Shown here one piece after another: positions 15,776-24,530 of a DNA stretch of 64,000 nt (positions within the stretch are counted from its first letter, which is position 1; each line of letters starts with the position of its first letter). The translations under genes and the position numbers were made by a program. Source of the stretch: Sinomonas susongensis (GTDB lineage Bacteria; Actinomycetota; Actinomycetes; Actinomycetales; Micrococcaceae). The stretch spans positions 124,001 to 188,000 of the forward strand of contig NZ_SSNH01000002.1 in assembly GCF_005877005.1 (NCBI RefSeq), written 5' to 3'. A model generated the notes under the pieces. The model worked only from the letters and a program-made list of their open reading frames with translations. It had not been told where the DNA came from and made no database searches.

Positions 15776-16984
15776 TCAGACGGGCAGGCGGCGGGTCTCG
15801 AAGAGGGCGGCCGTGCCCAGGCCGCCCGCCGAACTGATCATCGCCAGGCACAGCGACCCTTCCGGGAGCGCCTGGGCCCGGGCGAGGAGCCGCACGACGG
15901 AGACCGCGCCCGAAGCCGCGTAGGCGTGGCCGAGGGCCAGCGAGCCGCCGTCGGTGTTGAGGACACTGTCCACCTGCGCGTCGTCGAGGCCGAGCCGATC
16001 CATGCAGGCGAGCACCTGGCCTGCGAAGGCCTCGTTGAACTCGACGGCGGCCAGGTCACGGGCAGCGAGGCCGTGCCGCTCGAGCAGGGCCTCGACGGCG
16101 GCCGCGCCGCCCAGCCCTAGTCTGCGCGGATCGACCCCTGCCGTCGCCGCGCCGAGGAAGGCGAGCGCCGTCTCCCGTGGACGGCCGAGGTCGGTAGCAT
16201 GTCCCGGCCTCGCGACGAGGACGGCCGCGGCACCGTCGGCGTCGCTGCACGAGTTCCCGGCCGTGACTGTGCCCCCGGGCACGAACGCCGCCGGGAAGCG
16301 GGCGAGCAGCGGCGCGTCGAGCCGGGCCCGGGGCCCGTTGTCGGCCGTCACGAGAGCTGCGCCTGCCCACACCGGGACGAGCTCGGCGTCGTACGCCCCG
16401 TGCGACGCCGCCGCGAGCGCGCGTCGATGGCTGCGCAGGGCGAAGCGGTCCTGGCGCTCCCGGGAGACGCCGGCTTCGCGGGCGACAGTCTCGGCAGCCA
16501 CCCCCATGTCCGGGTCGCCGTCCCCGTCGTCGCCGGTCGGAGCGTGCTGGGCCCGCGAATAGAACTCGATCGCGCCGCCCGGAGCACGCCGTCCCCGAAC
16601 GGGAGCCGTGCTGGCCGACTCCGCGCCGCCGGCCAGGAACAGGCCACCCGCGTCCGCCTGGGCGAGCCGGCACGCCAGGACAATCGCATCGAGGCCCGAA
16701 CCGCACTGGCGGTCGACCGTGAGCCCCGGAACCGACTCCGGCAGGCCTGCCTCGAGCGCGGCCAGGCGCGCGAGATTGCCGCCACCACCGGCCGCATTTC
16801 CGACCACGACCTCCGCAACGGACTCGGGCGAGACCCCCGTCATCTCCACGAGCTCGCGCAGGACCGGCGCGAGCAGGTGCTGCACCTCGACGCCGGCGAG
16901 CGAGGTTCCGGCACGGGCGAGCGGGGTCCGCAGGCCTGCCACGATGAGCGGGGCCGCCGTCGCGTCAGGCAAGCTGCCGCGCAC
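15776..16984 (-). CDS. thiolase family protein with Ser in place of the second catalytic Cys
   Basis: A 402-residue thiolase-fold enzyme. The acyl-accepting Cys94 is present (VDRQCGSGLDA), as are NEAFAGQ and the catalytic His353 (ALGHAYAASGA). The second cysteine, normally in the C-x-G-G-G motif, is replaced by Ser384 (MISSAGGLG), and the Pro of GHP is Ala. The fold should still form an acyl enzyme, but deprotonation of a second acyl-CoA may be altered, so reaction direction and substrate are open. GTG at 16984 is preferred, with GGAGGG eight bases upstream; TTG at 16972 is an alternative. It overlaps the acyl-CoA ligase by 20 bases and is surely in its operon. Confidence 0.82.
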   Translation of the reverse strand: MRGSLPDATAAPLIVAGLRTPLARAGTSLAGVEVQHLLAPVLRELVEMTGVSPESVAEVVVGNAAGGGGNLARLAALEAGLPESVPGLTVDRQCGSGLDAIVLACRLAQADAGGLFLAGGAESASTAPVRGRRAPGGAIEFYSRAQHAPTGDDGDGDPDMGVAAETVAREAGVSRERQDRFALRSHRRALAAASHGAYDAELVPVWAGAALVTADNGPRARLDAPLLARFPAAFVPGGTVTAGNSCSDADGAAAVLVARPGHATDLGRPRETALAFLGAATAGVDPRRLGLGGAAAVEALLERHGLAARDLAAVEFNEAFAGQVLACMDRLGLDDAQVDSVLNTDGGSLALGHAYAASGAVSVVRLLARAQALPEGSLCLAMISSAGGLGTAALFETRRLPV

Positions 16985-18365
16985 GGCTGTCGCCCTCCAG
17001 GATCCACCGCTGGAACTCCGCACGGCTGAGCTTCCCGCGCTCCGTGACAGGCAGCTCGTCCAGTTCGAGGTACTGGTTCGGCCGCTTGGCGGGGGCGAGC
17101 CGCCCTTCGAGCCCAGCGCGGAGCTGGAGCTGGCAGAGCCCGGCGTGGGCCGGCACTATCCCGGCGACGATGCGTTGGCCGCGGACGTCGTCCGGCACGC
17201 CGGCGACGACGACTTCGGCGACGCCGGGGAGCATCGCGAGCGCAGCCTCCACCTCATGCGGGTACACGTTGTGGCCGCCGGTGTTGATCATGTCCTGCGT
17301 CCGGCCCAGAACGTGCAGCTCGCCATCGCGTACGAAGCCCTGGTCGCGCACAGTGCACCAGTCGCCCAGACGCGTGAAGGCGCGGCCGTCGTCGCCCCAC
17401 ACGTAGCCCTGGCTCACCATCGCGCTCCGCACCGCGATATTTCCGGTCTCGCCGGGCGGGAGGGGAAGGCCCTCGTCGTCGAGGACTGCGAGTTCGACGC
17501 CGGGGAACGCCCGTCCGACGGCGGTGCCCACCTCTGCGGGCCCCTCACCCGGACGATGGGATGCCGCGGCCACGAAGCTCAGTTCGGAGGCGCCGTAGTA
17601 CTCCCACACGACCGCGTGGGGCGCCCAGCGTCGGGCTGCCTCGAGGGTGCGCCGGTCGAGCTTCTGGCCGGAGCAGACCATGGCGGAGATGCCGCTTGCG
17701 TCGACGTCGCCAGCGAGGCCCCGCTCAGCAATCACGCGGAGCATCGTCGGGACGAGCACGAGCCGTGTGATGCCGCGGCCCAGGATTTCGGCGTGCGAGT
17801 CCGCGACGTCGAAGTGCGGCAGCGTGTGGAAGGTGGCGCCAGCGTAGAGGCACTCGGAGAGCGTGTACAGGTTGAGGCTGGCCGAGAGCGGACCCGGGGC
17901 CAGGACGCGGTCCTCAGGCGTCAGCTCGAAGAGCCGGATCGAGGCGTCGAAGGATCGCCGCCACGACGCCCTCGTACGGGAGAAGGCCTTGGGCACCGAC
18001 GTCGTTCCGGACGTCAGGCCGACGAGGAAGCTCGCGTCGTCGTCGCCGTCCTCGAGGGGCGCCGGGCCGAGGGCAGCGTCGCGCCAGCGCTCGGCGAGGA
18101 GGCCTCCCACGCGCTCCGCGAGGGGTTCGGGCCACGTCGGGTCGAGCACGGCGCACTCCCGGCTGGCCGCGACCCCCGCCGCCCACCGCACGGCGAAGCC
18201 CACACCGTTGGGTTCGCGGAGCACGCGCACGTCCTGGCCCGAGCCCGCGAGGCTTCGGGCCTCGTCCGCAAGCTCCGCCCACGAGAGGTGCTCATGTCCG
18301 CACACGACAGCGGGTTCGTCCGGCTTCTCGGCCGCCCACGCGGCGAGACGGTCGAGGAAGGGCAT
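16965..18365 (-). CDS. AMP-forming acyl-CoA ligase family protein
   Basis: A 466-residue adenylate-forming enzyme that activates a carboxylic acid to acyl-AMP and then acyl-CoA. Motifs: phosphate loop LTSGTTSVPKAF (about 115-127), YYGASELSFVA, GDWCTVRDQGF with the ribose-binding Asp, hinge GRTQDMINTGGHNVYPHEVE and the catalytic Lys of VTERGKLSR near the end. It is shorter than typical long-chain ligases because the N-terminal domain is compact. The substrate cannot be read from sequence. ATG at 18365 is preceded by TAAAAT with six bases between, fitting a leaderless transcript. It is paired with the downstream thiolase. Confidence 0.85.
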   Translation of the reverse strand: MPFLDRLAAWAAEKPDEPAVVCGHEHLSWAELADEARSLAGSGQDVRVLREPNGVGFAVRWAAGVAASRECAVLDPTWPEPLAERVGGLLAERWRDAALGPAPLEDGDDDASFLVGLTSGTTSVPKAFSRTRASWRRSFDASIRLFELTPEDRVLAPGPLSASLNLYTLSECLYAGATFHTLPHFDVADSHAEILGRGITRLVLVPTMLRVIAERGLAGDVDASGISAMVCSGQKLDRRTLEAARRWAPHAVVWEYYGASELSFVAAASHRPGEGPAEVGTAVGRAFPGVELAVLDDEGLPLPPGETGNIAVRSAMVSQGYVWGDDGRAFTRLGDWCTVRDQGFVRDGELHVLGRTQDMINTGGHNVYPHEVEAALAMLPGVAEVVVAGVPDDVRGQRIVAGIVPAHAGLCQLQLRAGLEGRLAPAKRPNQYLELDELPVTERGKLSRAEFQRWILEGDSRARQLA

Positions 18366-18377
18366 CCCACGATTTTA
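18366..18377 (-). promoter_or_regulatory. leaderless promoter of the acyl-CoA ligase
   Basis: TAAAAT (18372-18377, minus strand), then six bases, then ATG at 18365. Transcription would begin at or next to the start codon. No Shine-Dalgarno sequence lies between. Confidence 0.6.
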
Positions 18378-18496
18378 TCGGGCGACCACCCGGGAGCGCG
18401 GTTCTATGCGCTTCGATGACGGTGCTTGACTCGACCGCGCTGGTCCTAGTGCCGGCGCCCAAGGCCCCCGCGGACGCCATCTGCGCCGGGGACGGC

Positions 18497-18548
18497 GACG
18501 GCCGGCGGCCCCTCCGCGAGGAGGAACCGCCGGCCGTCGGCCGACTGG
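18497..18548 (-). terminator. hairpin after the suf operon
   Basis: GACGGCCGGCGG (18497-18508) pairs perfectly with CCGCCGGCCGTC (18537-18548). The 28-base loop contains a second small stem, CCTCC-GCGA-GGAGG. It lies 57-108 bases after the sufT stop and before the ligase promoter, so it probably separates the two transcripts. No T-tract is present, as is common in high-GC actinobacteria. Confidence 0.55.
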
Positions 18549-18604
18549 ACGCCGAAGGGACCCCGCACGGCCCTCTGCAGGGGGCGCGAGAGTCGGATGG
18601 GCGG

Positions 18605-18949
18605 TCAGATGTTGAAGCCGAGCGCCCTCATCTGATCGCGCCCGTCCTCGGTGATGCGCTCCGGGCCCCACGGCGGCATCCACACCCAGTTCAGGCGCCA
18701 ATCGTCAACGACGCCGTCGAGGACCTGGCCCACCTGCTCCTCGAGCATGTCGGTGAGGGGGCAGGCTGCGGTGGTCAGGGTCATGCTGATGAGCAGCGTC
18801 CCGTCCTCACCGTATTCGAGCCCGTAGACCAGCCCCAGATCCACGACGTTGACGCCCAGCTCGGGGTCGATCACGTCCTTGAGCCGCTCCTCGACATCCT
18901 CGAGGGCGGTCTGTGCTGGCTGGATCCCAGCAGCTTGGGGATCAGACAT
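18605..18949 (-). CDS. SufT-like metal-sulfur cluster assembly factor (DUF59)
   Basis: A 114-residue MIP18/PaaD-like protein that helps Fe-S cluster maturation. It has the family's opening LKDVIDPELGVNVVDLGLVYG, a cysteine in TTAACPLTDMLEEQV (about residue 63) and the C-terminal VWMPPWGPERITEDGRDQMRALGF. The ATG follows AAAAAAGGAGAGCC. It lies 29 bases after sufC as the last gene of the suf operon. In many actinobacteria sufS and sufU lie between these two genes; here they are absent. Confidence 0.88.
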   Translation of the reverse strand: MSDPQAAGIQPAQTALEDVEERLKDVIDPELGVNVVDLGLVYGLEYGEDGTLLISMTLTTAACPLTDMLEEQVGQVLDGVVDDWRLNWVWMPPWGPERITEDGRDQMRALGFNI

Positions 18950-18978
18950 GGCTCTCCTTTTTTGGGCCGGTTCTTGGG

Positions 18979-19752
18979 CTAGGCCTGTGCCGTCGAGGCG
19001 GACCCGGCGAGGTAGCGGTCGTAGCCCTCTTCCTCGAGGCGGTCTGCGAGCTCGGGGCCGCCCTGCTCGGCGATCTTGCCGTCCACGAAGACGTGGACGA
19101 ACTCGGGCTTGATGTAGCGCAGGATGCGCGTGTAGTGGGTGATGAGCAGCGTGCCCATGTTGCCCTCCGCGTGGGCGCGGTTGACTCCCTCGGAGACGAT
19201 CTTGAGCGCGTCGACGTCGAGTCCCGAGTCGGTCTCGTCGAGGATCGCGAACTTGGGCTTGAAGAGCTCGAGCTGGAGGATCTCGACGCGCTTCTTCTCA
19301 CCGCCCGAGAAGCCCTCGTTGACGTTGCGCTGGGCGAAGTCGGCGTCGATGCGCAGCTGCGCCATCGCGTCCCTGACGTCCTTGGTCCAAGTGCGGATGG
19401 CCGGGGCCTTCCCGTCGATCGCGGTCTTCGCGGTGCGGAGGAAGTTCGTCATCGTGACGCCAGGCACCTCGACGGGGTACTGCATCGCGAGGAACAGGCC
19501 CGCCCGGGCGCGCTCGTCGACGCTCATCGCGAGGACGTCCTCGCCGTCGAGCGTGATGGAGCCCGAGGTGACGGTGTACCGCGGGTGGCCCGCGATCGTC
19601 GAGGCGAGGGTGGACTTGCCCGAGCCGTTGGGTCCCATGATGGCGTGAGTCTCGCCGGTCTTCACGGTGAGGGTCACACCCTTGAGGATCTCCTTGACGC
19701 CCTGCTCGGTCTCGATTGAGACGTGCAGGTCCTTGATCTCCAGAGTCGACAT
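18979..19752 (-). CDS. sufC: Fe-S cluster assembly ATPase SufC
   Basis: The 257-residue ABC-type ATPase of the SufBCD scaffold complex, cytosolic. Walker A GPNGSGKST (40-48), Q-loop AMQYPVEVPGVTMTNF, signature FSGGEKKRVEILQL, Walker B FAILDETDSGLDVDALK and the switch His (LLITHYTRIL) are all present. It works with SufB and SufD to build and transfer clusters. The 76-base gap to sufD contains no gene; some relatives encode a Rieske-type ferredoxin at this point. Confidence 0.95.
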   Translation of the reverse strand: MSTLEIKDLHVSIETEQGVKEILKGVTLTVKTGETHAIMGPNGSGKSTLASTIAGHPRYTVTSGSITLDGEDVLAMSVDERARAGLFLAMQYPVEVPGVTMTNFLRTAKTAIDGKAPAIRTWTKDVRDAMAQLRIDADFAQRNVNEGFSGGEKKRVEILQLELFKPKFAILDETDSGLDVDALKIVSEGVNRAHAEGNMGTLLITHYTRILRYIKPEFVHVFVDGKIAEQGGPELADRLEEEGYDRYLAGSASTAQA

Positions 19753-19828
19753 GTGGTTTCTCCTTGCGCCGGCGCCGCCGGACTGTGCTCAAACGGTGCC
19801 CGGCTCACGCCGGGCCCAATCCTGTGGG

Positions 19829-21109
19829 TCAGTATTCTCCGGCTTCGAGCTCGCGCTCGACTGCCTGGGTGAGGTGCTCTTCGATGGAGGGAACGCCGAT
19901 CTTCTGGATGATCTCGTTCAGGAAGCCGCGCACGACGAGCCGGCGGGCGACGTCCTCCGGGATGCCGCGCGCCATGAGGTAGAACAGGTGCTCGTCGTCG
20001 AAGCGGCCGGTCGCGCTCGCGTGCCCGGCGCCCTTGATGAGGCCGGTCTCGATCTCGAGGTTCGGCACGGAGTCCGCGCGCCCGCCGTCGGTGAGGACGA
20101 GGTTCTGGTTCTTCTCGTAGCTGTCCGTGCCCTCGGCCTGCTTCTGGATCAGCACATCGCCGACCCAGACCGTGTGCGCGTCCTTGCCCTGGAGAGCGCC
20201 CTTGTACAGGACGTTGGAGACGCAGTTCGGCTGAGCGTGGTCCACGAACGTGCGGTGCTCGAGATGCTGGCCAGCGTCGGCGAAATACAGGCCGAAGAGC
20301 TGGGCCTCGCCGCCCGGGTGCGCGAACCGCACGGTCGGGGTGAGGCGCACGAGCGAGCCGCCGAGCGACACCGCGACGTGCTTGATCTTCGCGTCCTGGC
20401 CCACCTTGACCTGCTGCGACGAGGCGTGGACGGACCCGTCCTGCCACTCCTGCAGCGAGACGAGGGTCAGATCGGCGCGGTCGCCCACGACAATCTCGAC
20501 GTTCTCCGCGACGATCGCCTCACCGCTGTGGTTGAGGACGACGACGGCGCGTGCGCCCTCCTCGGCGACGATCACGACGTGCTGGGCGGCGGGCGCGGGA
20601 CCCGCGCCCGTCAGGGTCACGAGGACGCGGTCCTCGAGCTGGGCACCGGCCGGGACGGTGATGACCGTCGCCGCGCCGAAGTGCTCCCAGGCATTCGCGG
20701 ACACGCGGTCCTCGGGGATCCCGGCCGAACCGATCCGGGCATCTTCGCGGCCCACGGTCTCGACGCGGACCTGCTCAGGCGCCTCGACAGCGACGGCGGG
20801 TGCCGCGCCGTCGAGCGCGCTCTTGTGCAGGCCGCCGAGGCGGCGCAGCGGCGTGAAGCGCCACTCCTCCTCGGTTCCCTTGAGCTCCGGGAAGTCCGCC
20901 AGCCGGTAAGAAGTGAGACGCCCCGCACGCGAACTGTCGGGGATCCCGTAGCCGCCCCCGTGCGAGTGGCTCTTGGCTGCGTCTCCGCCGAGCGGTCCCG
21001 TGGCCACCGGCGCCGGCGAGAGCCTCTCGCCCTCTTCGGTGAAGCCGTCGATCGACGGCGCTCCGAGGCGGGCTGCGTTCTCAGCGGCCTTTTCCTTGAC
21101 TTCAGTCAT
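19829..21109 (-). CDS. sufD: Fe-S cluster assembly protein SufD
   Basis: A 426-residue scaffold subunit that dimerises with SufB. The N-terminal 120 residues are variable. The rest is the right-handed beta-helix core with repeating hydrophobic strands, followed by the conserved C-terminal segment GRFDDEHLFYLMARGIPEDVARRLVVRGFLNEII. The ATG lies at 21109, overlapping the sufB stop by one base (TAATG), so translation is coupled. The product should act as SufBC2D. Confidence 0.94.
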   Translation of the reverse strand: MTEVKEKAAENAARLGAPSIDGFTEEGERLSPAPVATGPLGGDAAKSHSHGGGYGIPDSSRAGRLTSYRLADFPELKGTEEEWRFTPLRRLGGLHKSALDGAAPAVAVEAPEQVRVETVGREDARIGSAGIPEDRVSANAWEHFGAATVITVPAGAQLEDRVLVTLTGAGPAPAAQHVVIVAEEGARAVVVLNHSGEAIVAENVEIVVGDRADLTLVSLQEWQDGSVHASSQQVKVGQDAKIKHVAVSLGGSLVRLTPTVRFAHPGGEAQLFGLYFADAGQHLEHRTFVDHAQPNCVSNVLYKGALQGKDAHTVWVGDVLIQKQAEGTDSYEKNQNLVLTDGGRADSVPNLEIETGLIKGAGHASATGRFDDEHLFYLMARGIPEDVARRLVVRGFLNEIIQKIGVPSIEEHLTQAVERELEAGEY

Positions 21110-22578
21110 TAACCGACGGACCCTTCCATCTGCAGTTCAATGAGGCGGTTCAGCTCGAGGGCGTACTCCATCGGCAGCTCGCGCGCGATCGGCTCGATGA
21201 AGCCGCGCACGATCATGGCCATGGCCTCGTCCTCCGGGAGCCCGCGGGACATGAGGTAGAAAAGCTGCTCCTCGCTCACCCGCGAGACCGTCGCCTCGTG
21301 GCCGAGCACCACATCGTCCTCACGGATGTCGATGTACGGGTAGGTGTCGGAGCGGGAGATCGTGTCGACGAGCAGGGCGTCGCAGCGGACCGTGTTGGCC
21401 GAGTGCTTCGCGCCCTCGCGGACCTGGACGAGGCCGCGGTAGGCGGCACGCCCGCCGCCTCGGGCGACCGACTTCGAGACAATCGAAGACTTCGTGTTCG
21501 GCGCGATGTGGACCATCTTGGAGCCGGTGTCCTGATGCTGGCCCTCGCCCGCGAACGCGATCGAGAGCGTCTCGCCCTTGGCGTGCTCGCCCACGAGGTA
21601 CACGGCCGGGTACTTCATGGTGACCTTCGAGCCGATGTTGCCGTCGATCCACTCCATCGTCGCGCCCTCGTGGCAGATGGCGCGCTTCGTCACGAGGTTG
21701 TAGACGTTGTTCGACCAGTTCTGGATCGTCGTGTAGCGGACGCGGGCGCCCTTCTTCACGACGATCTCGACCACGGCCGAGTGCAGTGAGTCCGACGTGT
21801 AGATCGGTGCAGTGCAGCCCTCGATGTAGTGGACGTAGGAATCCTCGTCGGCGATGATCAGCGTCCGCTCGAACTGGCCCATGTTCTCCGTGTTGATGCG
21901 GAAGTAGGCCTGGAGCGGGATCTCGACGTGGACGCCCTTCGGGACGTAGACGAACGAGCCGCCCGACCACACCGCCGTGTTGAGGGACGCGAACTTGTTG
22001 TCGCCGACCGGGATGACCGTGCCGAAGTACTCCTGGAAGAACTCAGGGTGCTCCTTGAGCGCAGTGTCCGTGTCGAGGAAGATCACGCCCTGCTTCTCAA
22101 GGTCCTCCCGGATCTGGTGGTAGACGACCTCGGACTCGTACTGCGCGGCGACGCCGGCGACGAGACGGCTGCGCTCAGCCTCGGGGATGCCGAGCTTCTC
22201 GTAGGTGTTGCGGATATCCTCGGGCAGGTCCTCCCAGGACGCGGCCTGCTTCTCGGTGGAGCGCACGAAGTACTTGATGTTGTCGAAGTCGATGCCGGAG
22301 AGGTCGGCCCCCCAGAGCGGCATCGGCTTGCGGTCGAAGTACTTGAGGCCCTTGAGCCGCAGGTCGAGCATCCAGTCGGGCTCGCCCTTCTTCGAGGAGA
22401 TGTCACGGACCACGTCCTCGTTGAGTCCGCGGCGGGCATTGGCACCGGCAACGTCCGTGTCGGCCCAGCCGTACTCGTAGGTGCCGATCCCGTGGAGCTC
22501 GGGGTTCTTCTCCAGAATCTCCGAGATCACAGTGGGCTCGACGTCCACGTTGTGCTTCTCGGCCAGTTGATCCGTCAT
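21109..22578 (-). CDS. sufB: Fe-S cluster assembly protein SufB
   Basis: A 489-residue core scaffold subunit. It has the long conserved N-terminal part ([22 protein letters not shown]), the beta-helix region and the closing segment [44 protein letters not shown]. Cluster-binding candidates include the Cys in the [10 protein letters not shown] strand. ATG at 22578 shares its A with the sufR stop (TGATG). The forty upstream in-frame codons belong to the overlapping sufR region and are not part of SufB. Confidence 0.95.
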   Translation of the reverse strand: MTDQLAEKHNVDVEPTVISEILEKNPELHGIGTYEYGWADTDVAGANARRGLNEDVVRDISSKKGEPDWMLDLRLKGLKYFDRKPMPLWGADLSGIDFDNIKYFVRSTEKQAASWEDLPEDIRNTYEKLGIPEAERSRLVAGVAAQYESEVVYHQIREDLEKQGVIFLDTDTALKEHPEFFQEYFGTVIPVGDNKFASLNTAVWSGGSFVYVPKGVHVEIPLQAYFRINTENMGQFERTLIIADEDSYVHYIEGCTAPIYTSDSLHSAVVEIVVKKGARVRYTTIQNWSNNVYNLVTKRAICHEGATMEWIDGNIGSKVTMKYPAVYLVGEHAKGETLSIAFAGEGQHQDTGSKMVHIAPNTKSSIVSKSVARGGGRAAYRGLVQVREGAKHSANTVRCDALLVDTISRSDTYPYIDIREDDVVLGHEATVSRVSEEQLFYLMSRGLPEDEAMAMIVRGFIEPIARELPMEYALELNRLIELQMEGSVG

Positions 22579-23378
22579 CACGGCCTCTCGTTCGTATGGA
22601 GTTCTTCTGCGTCCGTATGGAGTTCTTCGGCTGTGCTGCCTGCCACGCCGGGGACGGCGGCCAAGTGGGCCCCCCGCCCCGTGGGGATGTGGGTCGTGCA
22701 CACGTGGCCGCCCGACGCGAGGGTCGAGAGGCGACGCACGTCGACACCGAGCAGGCGCGAGAATACGGCGGTCTCGGTGTCACAGAAGACAGGGAATTCG
22801 GCGGCGAGCTGCTGCACGGGGCAGTGGCCCTGGCACAGCTGGACGCTCGCGAGGTGGTCGGGGATCCGCTTGCCCCCGCGGCTCGTGACCTGGGCCGAGG
22901 ACGCCACGAATCCATCGTTCGTGAGGGCTTCGGCGAGGGCACGGGAACGCGCGGCGATATCGTCCCCGGCGGCGTCGACGAGCGGCTGGTACCGCTGTTC
23001 CATAGCGGCGAGGCGCTCCTCGGCGAAATCCTCGACGGCGCCGGGACCGGCGACGTCGGAGAGCCGGTGGAGGGCTGTGCGGGCGATGTCGAGGTAGTCG
23101 TCGCCGATGGACGACTGGCCGCGCGAGGTCAGTACGTAGCGGCGTGCCGGCCGGCCGGCACCCGTCCCTGAGGTCGCAACGCGCTTGACCTCGACGACGC
23201 CCGAGCGTGTGAGGGCGTCGAGGTGGCGCCGGACCGCGGCGGGTGTCACGCTGAGCAGCTCGCCGAGCTCCGCCGCGCTCACGGGACCATGCTCGAGCAC
23301 CGCACTGAGGACGCGATCGCGCGTGCGGTCCTCGGCGTCGCGAGGCACACTTCCGCCCCGCGCCTGTGGCATCGTCAT
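22578..23378 (-). CDS. sufR: SufR-type Fe-S responsive transcription repressor
   Basis: A 266-residue winged-helix regulator that controls the suf operon. The N-terminal HTH ([24 protein letters not shown], about 33-56) is followed by a wing with [10 protein letters not shown]. The C-terminal part carries Cys182, Cys186 ([10 protein letters not shown]), Cys199 (FPVFCDTE) and Cys227 (GGHVC), as in SufR proteins that bind an Fe-S cluster. ATG at 23378 is chosen; GTG at 23387 is possible, and neither has a strong ribosome site. The last 16 residues contain a small internal repeat ([12 protein letters not shown]). Confidence 0.85.
   Translation of the reverse strand: MTMPQARGGSVPRDAEDRTRDRVLSAVLEHGPVSAAELGELLSVTPAAVRRHLDALTRSGVVEVKRVATSGTGAGRPARRYVLTSRGQSSIGDDYLDIARTALHRLSDVAGPGAVEDFAEERLAAMEQRYQPLVDAAGDDIAARSRALAEALTNDGFVASSAQVTSRGGKRIPDHLASVQLCQGHCPVQQLAAEFPVFCDTETAVFSRLLGVDVRRLSTLASGGHVCTTHIPTGRGAHLAAVPGVAGSTAEELHTDAEELHTNERP
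22593..22628 (-). repeat. 15-base direct repeat, 21-base period, in the sufR 3' end
   Basis: CGTATGGAGTTCTTC occurs at 22593-22607 and 22614-22628. It encodes the in-frame repeat EELHT-xx-EELHT at the SufR C-terminus, so length change by one unit would keep the frame. Confidence 0.7.
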
Positions 23379-23513
23379 GGAATACACAACACAATCTTCA
23401 CCTAATCTGTTCCTCACCTCCAGTAAGGACGGGCTTAGTTGGAAGAGAGGTGCGTCACATCGGCCGCGCCCAAGCCCCCTGAGCCGACGTCGGGCGGCTG
23501 CTACTACATTGCG

Positions 23514-23525
23514 TAGAATGGGTTG
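23514..23525 (+). promoter_or_regulatory. leaderless promoter of the ABC exporter operon
   Basis: TAGAAT at 23514-23519 is followed by six bases and the GTG at 23526. No ribosome site is present. A TTG at 23523 in the same frame is a less likely start. The 135 bases between sufR and this box hold no other clear signal. Confidence 0.6.
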
Positions 23526-24530
23526 GTGCTCAGAACCGGTTCCCCGTGCCTCGAGATCGAGGGGCTGATCCACGACGTCGGGCCCATCGCCGCCGAGGGC
23601 GGCCGCATGAAGCGCGTGCTCGCCGGGGTCGACCTCACGGCCCACGCCGGCCAGGTCACCGTCCTCCTCGGCGTCAACGGGGCAGGCAAGACGACGACCC
23701 TCGAGTGTGCGCAGGGCCTGCGCCGTCGCACGGGCGGCACGATCCGCCTTCTCGGCCATGACCCGCAGACCGCCGGTGCCGACCTTCGGGCACGTGTCGG
23801 CGTCATGCTCCAGGACGGCGGCCTTCCGCCTTCCGCGCGCCCCATCGCACTCCTCAAGCACGTTGCCGGCATGTATCGCAATCCCCTGCCCGTCGACGAG
23901 CTGGCCGATCGGCTCGGGCTCAACGAGTTCGCGGGCACGAACATCCGCCGGCTCTCGGGCGGCCAGAAGCAGCGCGTCGCCCTCGCGGCGGCGCTCGTGG
24001 GCCGTCCCGAAGTCGTCTTCCTCGACGAACCGAGCGCCGGGCTCGACCCCCAGTCCCGACAGGTGGTCTTCGAGCTCATCCGCGAGCTCCGCTCCCAAGG
24101 CCTCGGGATCATCCTCACGACCCACCTTTTGGACGACGCCGAACGGCTCGCGGACTGGGTGGCGATCCTCGACCGCGGGCGCATCGTGGCGGAGGGGACC
24201 GTCGCCGAGCTCCTGGGCGGCGCGAGCCAGGCCGCGCGTCGTCTGACTGTCCGCGGACCAGCGGGGCTCGACCTCGCGCTGGCCTTCGCCGGTACGCGCC
24301 CGCTCGTCCAGGTCCACGAGTCCCCCGCCGGCCACTACACGGCTGAAGGCGAGCTGACCACCGCGCACCTCGCCGCCCTCGCCCAGTGGCTCGATGCCCG
24401 GGGAATCATGCCGAGCTCCCTCGAGCTCGGCAGCCGGAGCCTCGAAGACGTGTTCCTCGGCATCGCCGAGGCATCGGCCGCGGAGGACTCCCTGCGCGCC
24501 GGGCGAGAGAAGGAGACCGAAACAGCATGA
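23526..24530 (+). CDS. ABC transporter ATP-binding protein (DrrA/CcmA-like)
   Basis: A 334-residue ATPase of a two-gene exporter. Walker A GVNGAGKTTT lies at about 56-65. The Q-loop region is VMLQDGGLP, the signature LSGGQKQRVALA and Walker B VVFLDEPSAGLDP, with switch His in TTHLLDDAE. A C-terminal extension of about 100 residues is typical of DrrA-type exporters. It overlaps the permease gene by four bases (ATGA). The substrate is unknown. ctaA follows 44 bases after the permease, a neighbourhood that may link the exporter to respiration or may be chance. Confidence 0.87.
   Translation: MLRTGSPCLEIEGLIHDVGPIAAEGGRMKRVLAGVDLTAHAGQVTVLLGVNGAGKTTTLECAQGLRRRTGGTIRLLGHDPQTAGADLRARVGVMLQDGGLPPSARPIALLKHVAGMYRNPLPVDELADRLGLNEFAGTNIRRLSGGQKQRVALAAALVGRPEVVFLDEPSAGLDPQSRQVVFELIRELRSQGLGIILTTHLLDDAERLADWVAILDRGRIVAEGTVAELLGGASQAARRLTVRGPAGLDLALAFAGTRPLVQVHESPAGHYTAEGELTTAHLAALAQWLDARGIMPSSLELGSRSLEDVFLGIAEASAAEDSLRAGREKETETA

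Noticed and set aside
23379-24368. A 330-codon N-terminal extension of sufR
   Set aside because: It runs antisense through the ABC ATPase gene and carries no motifs.
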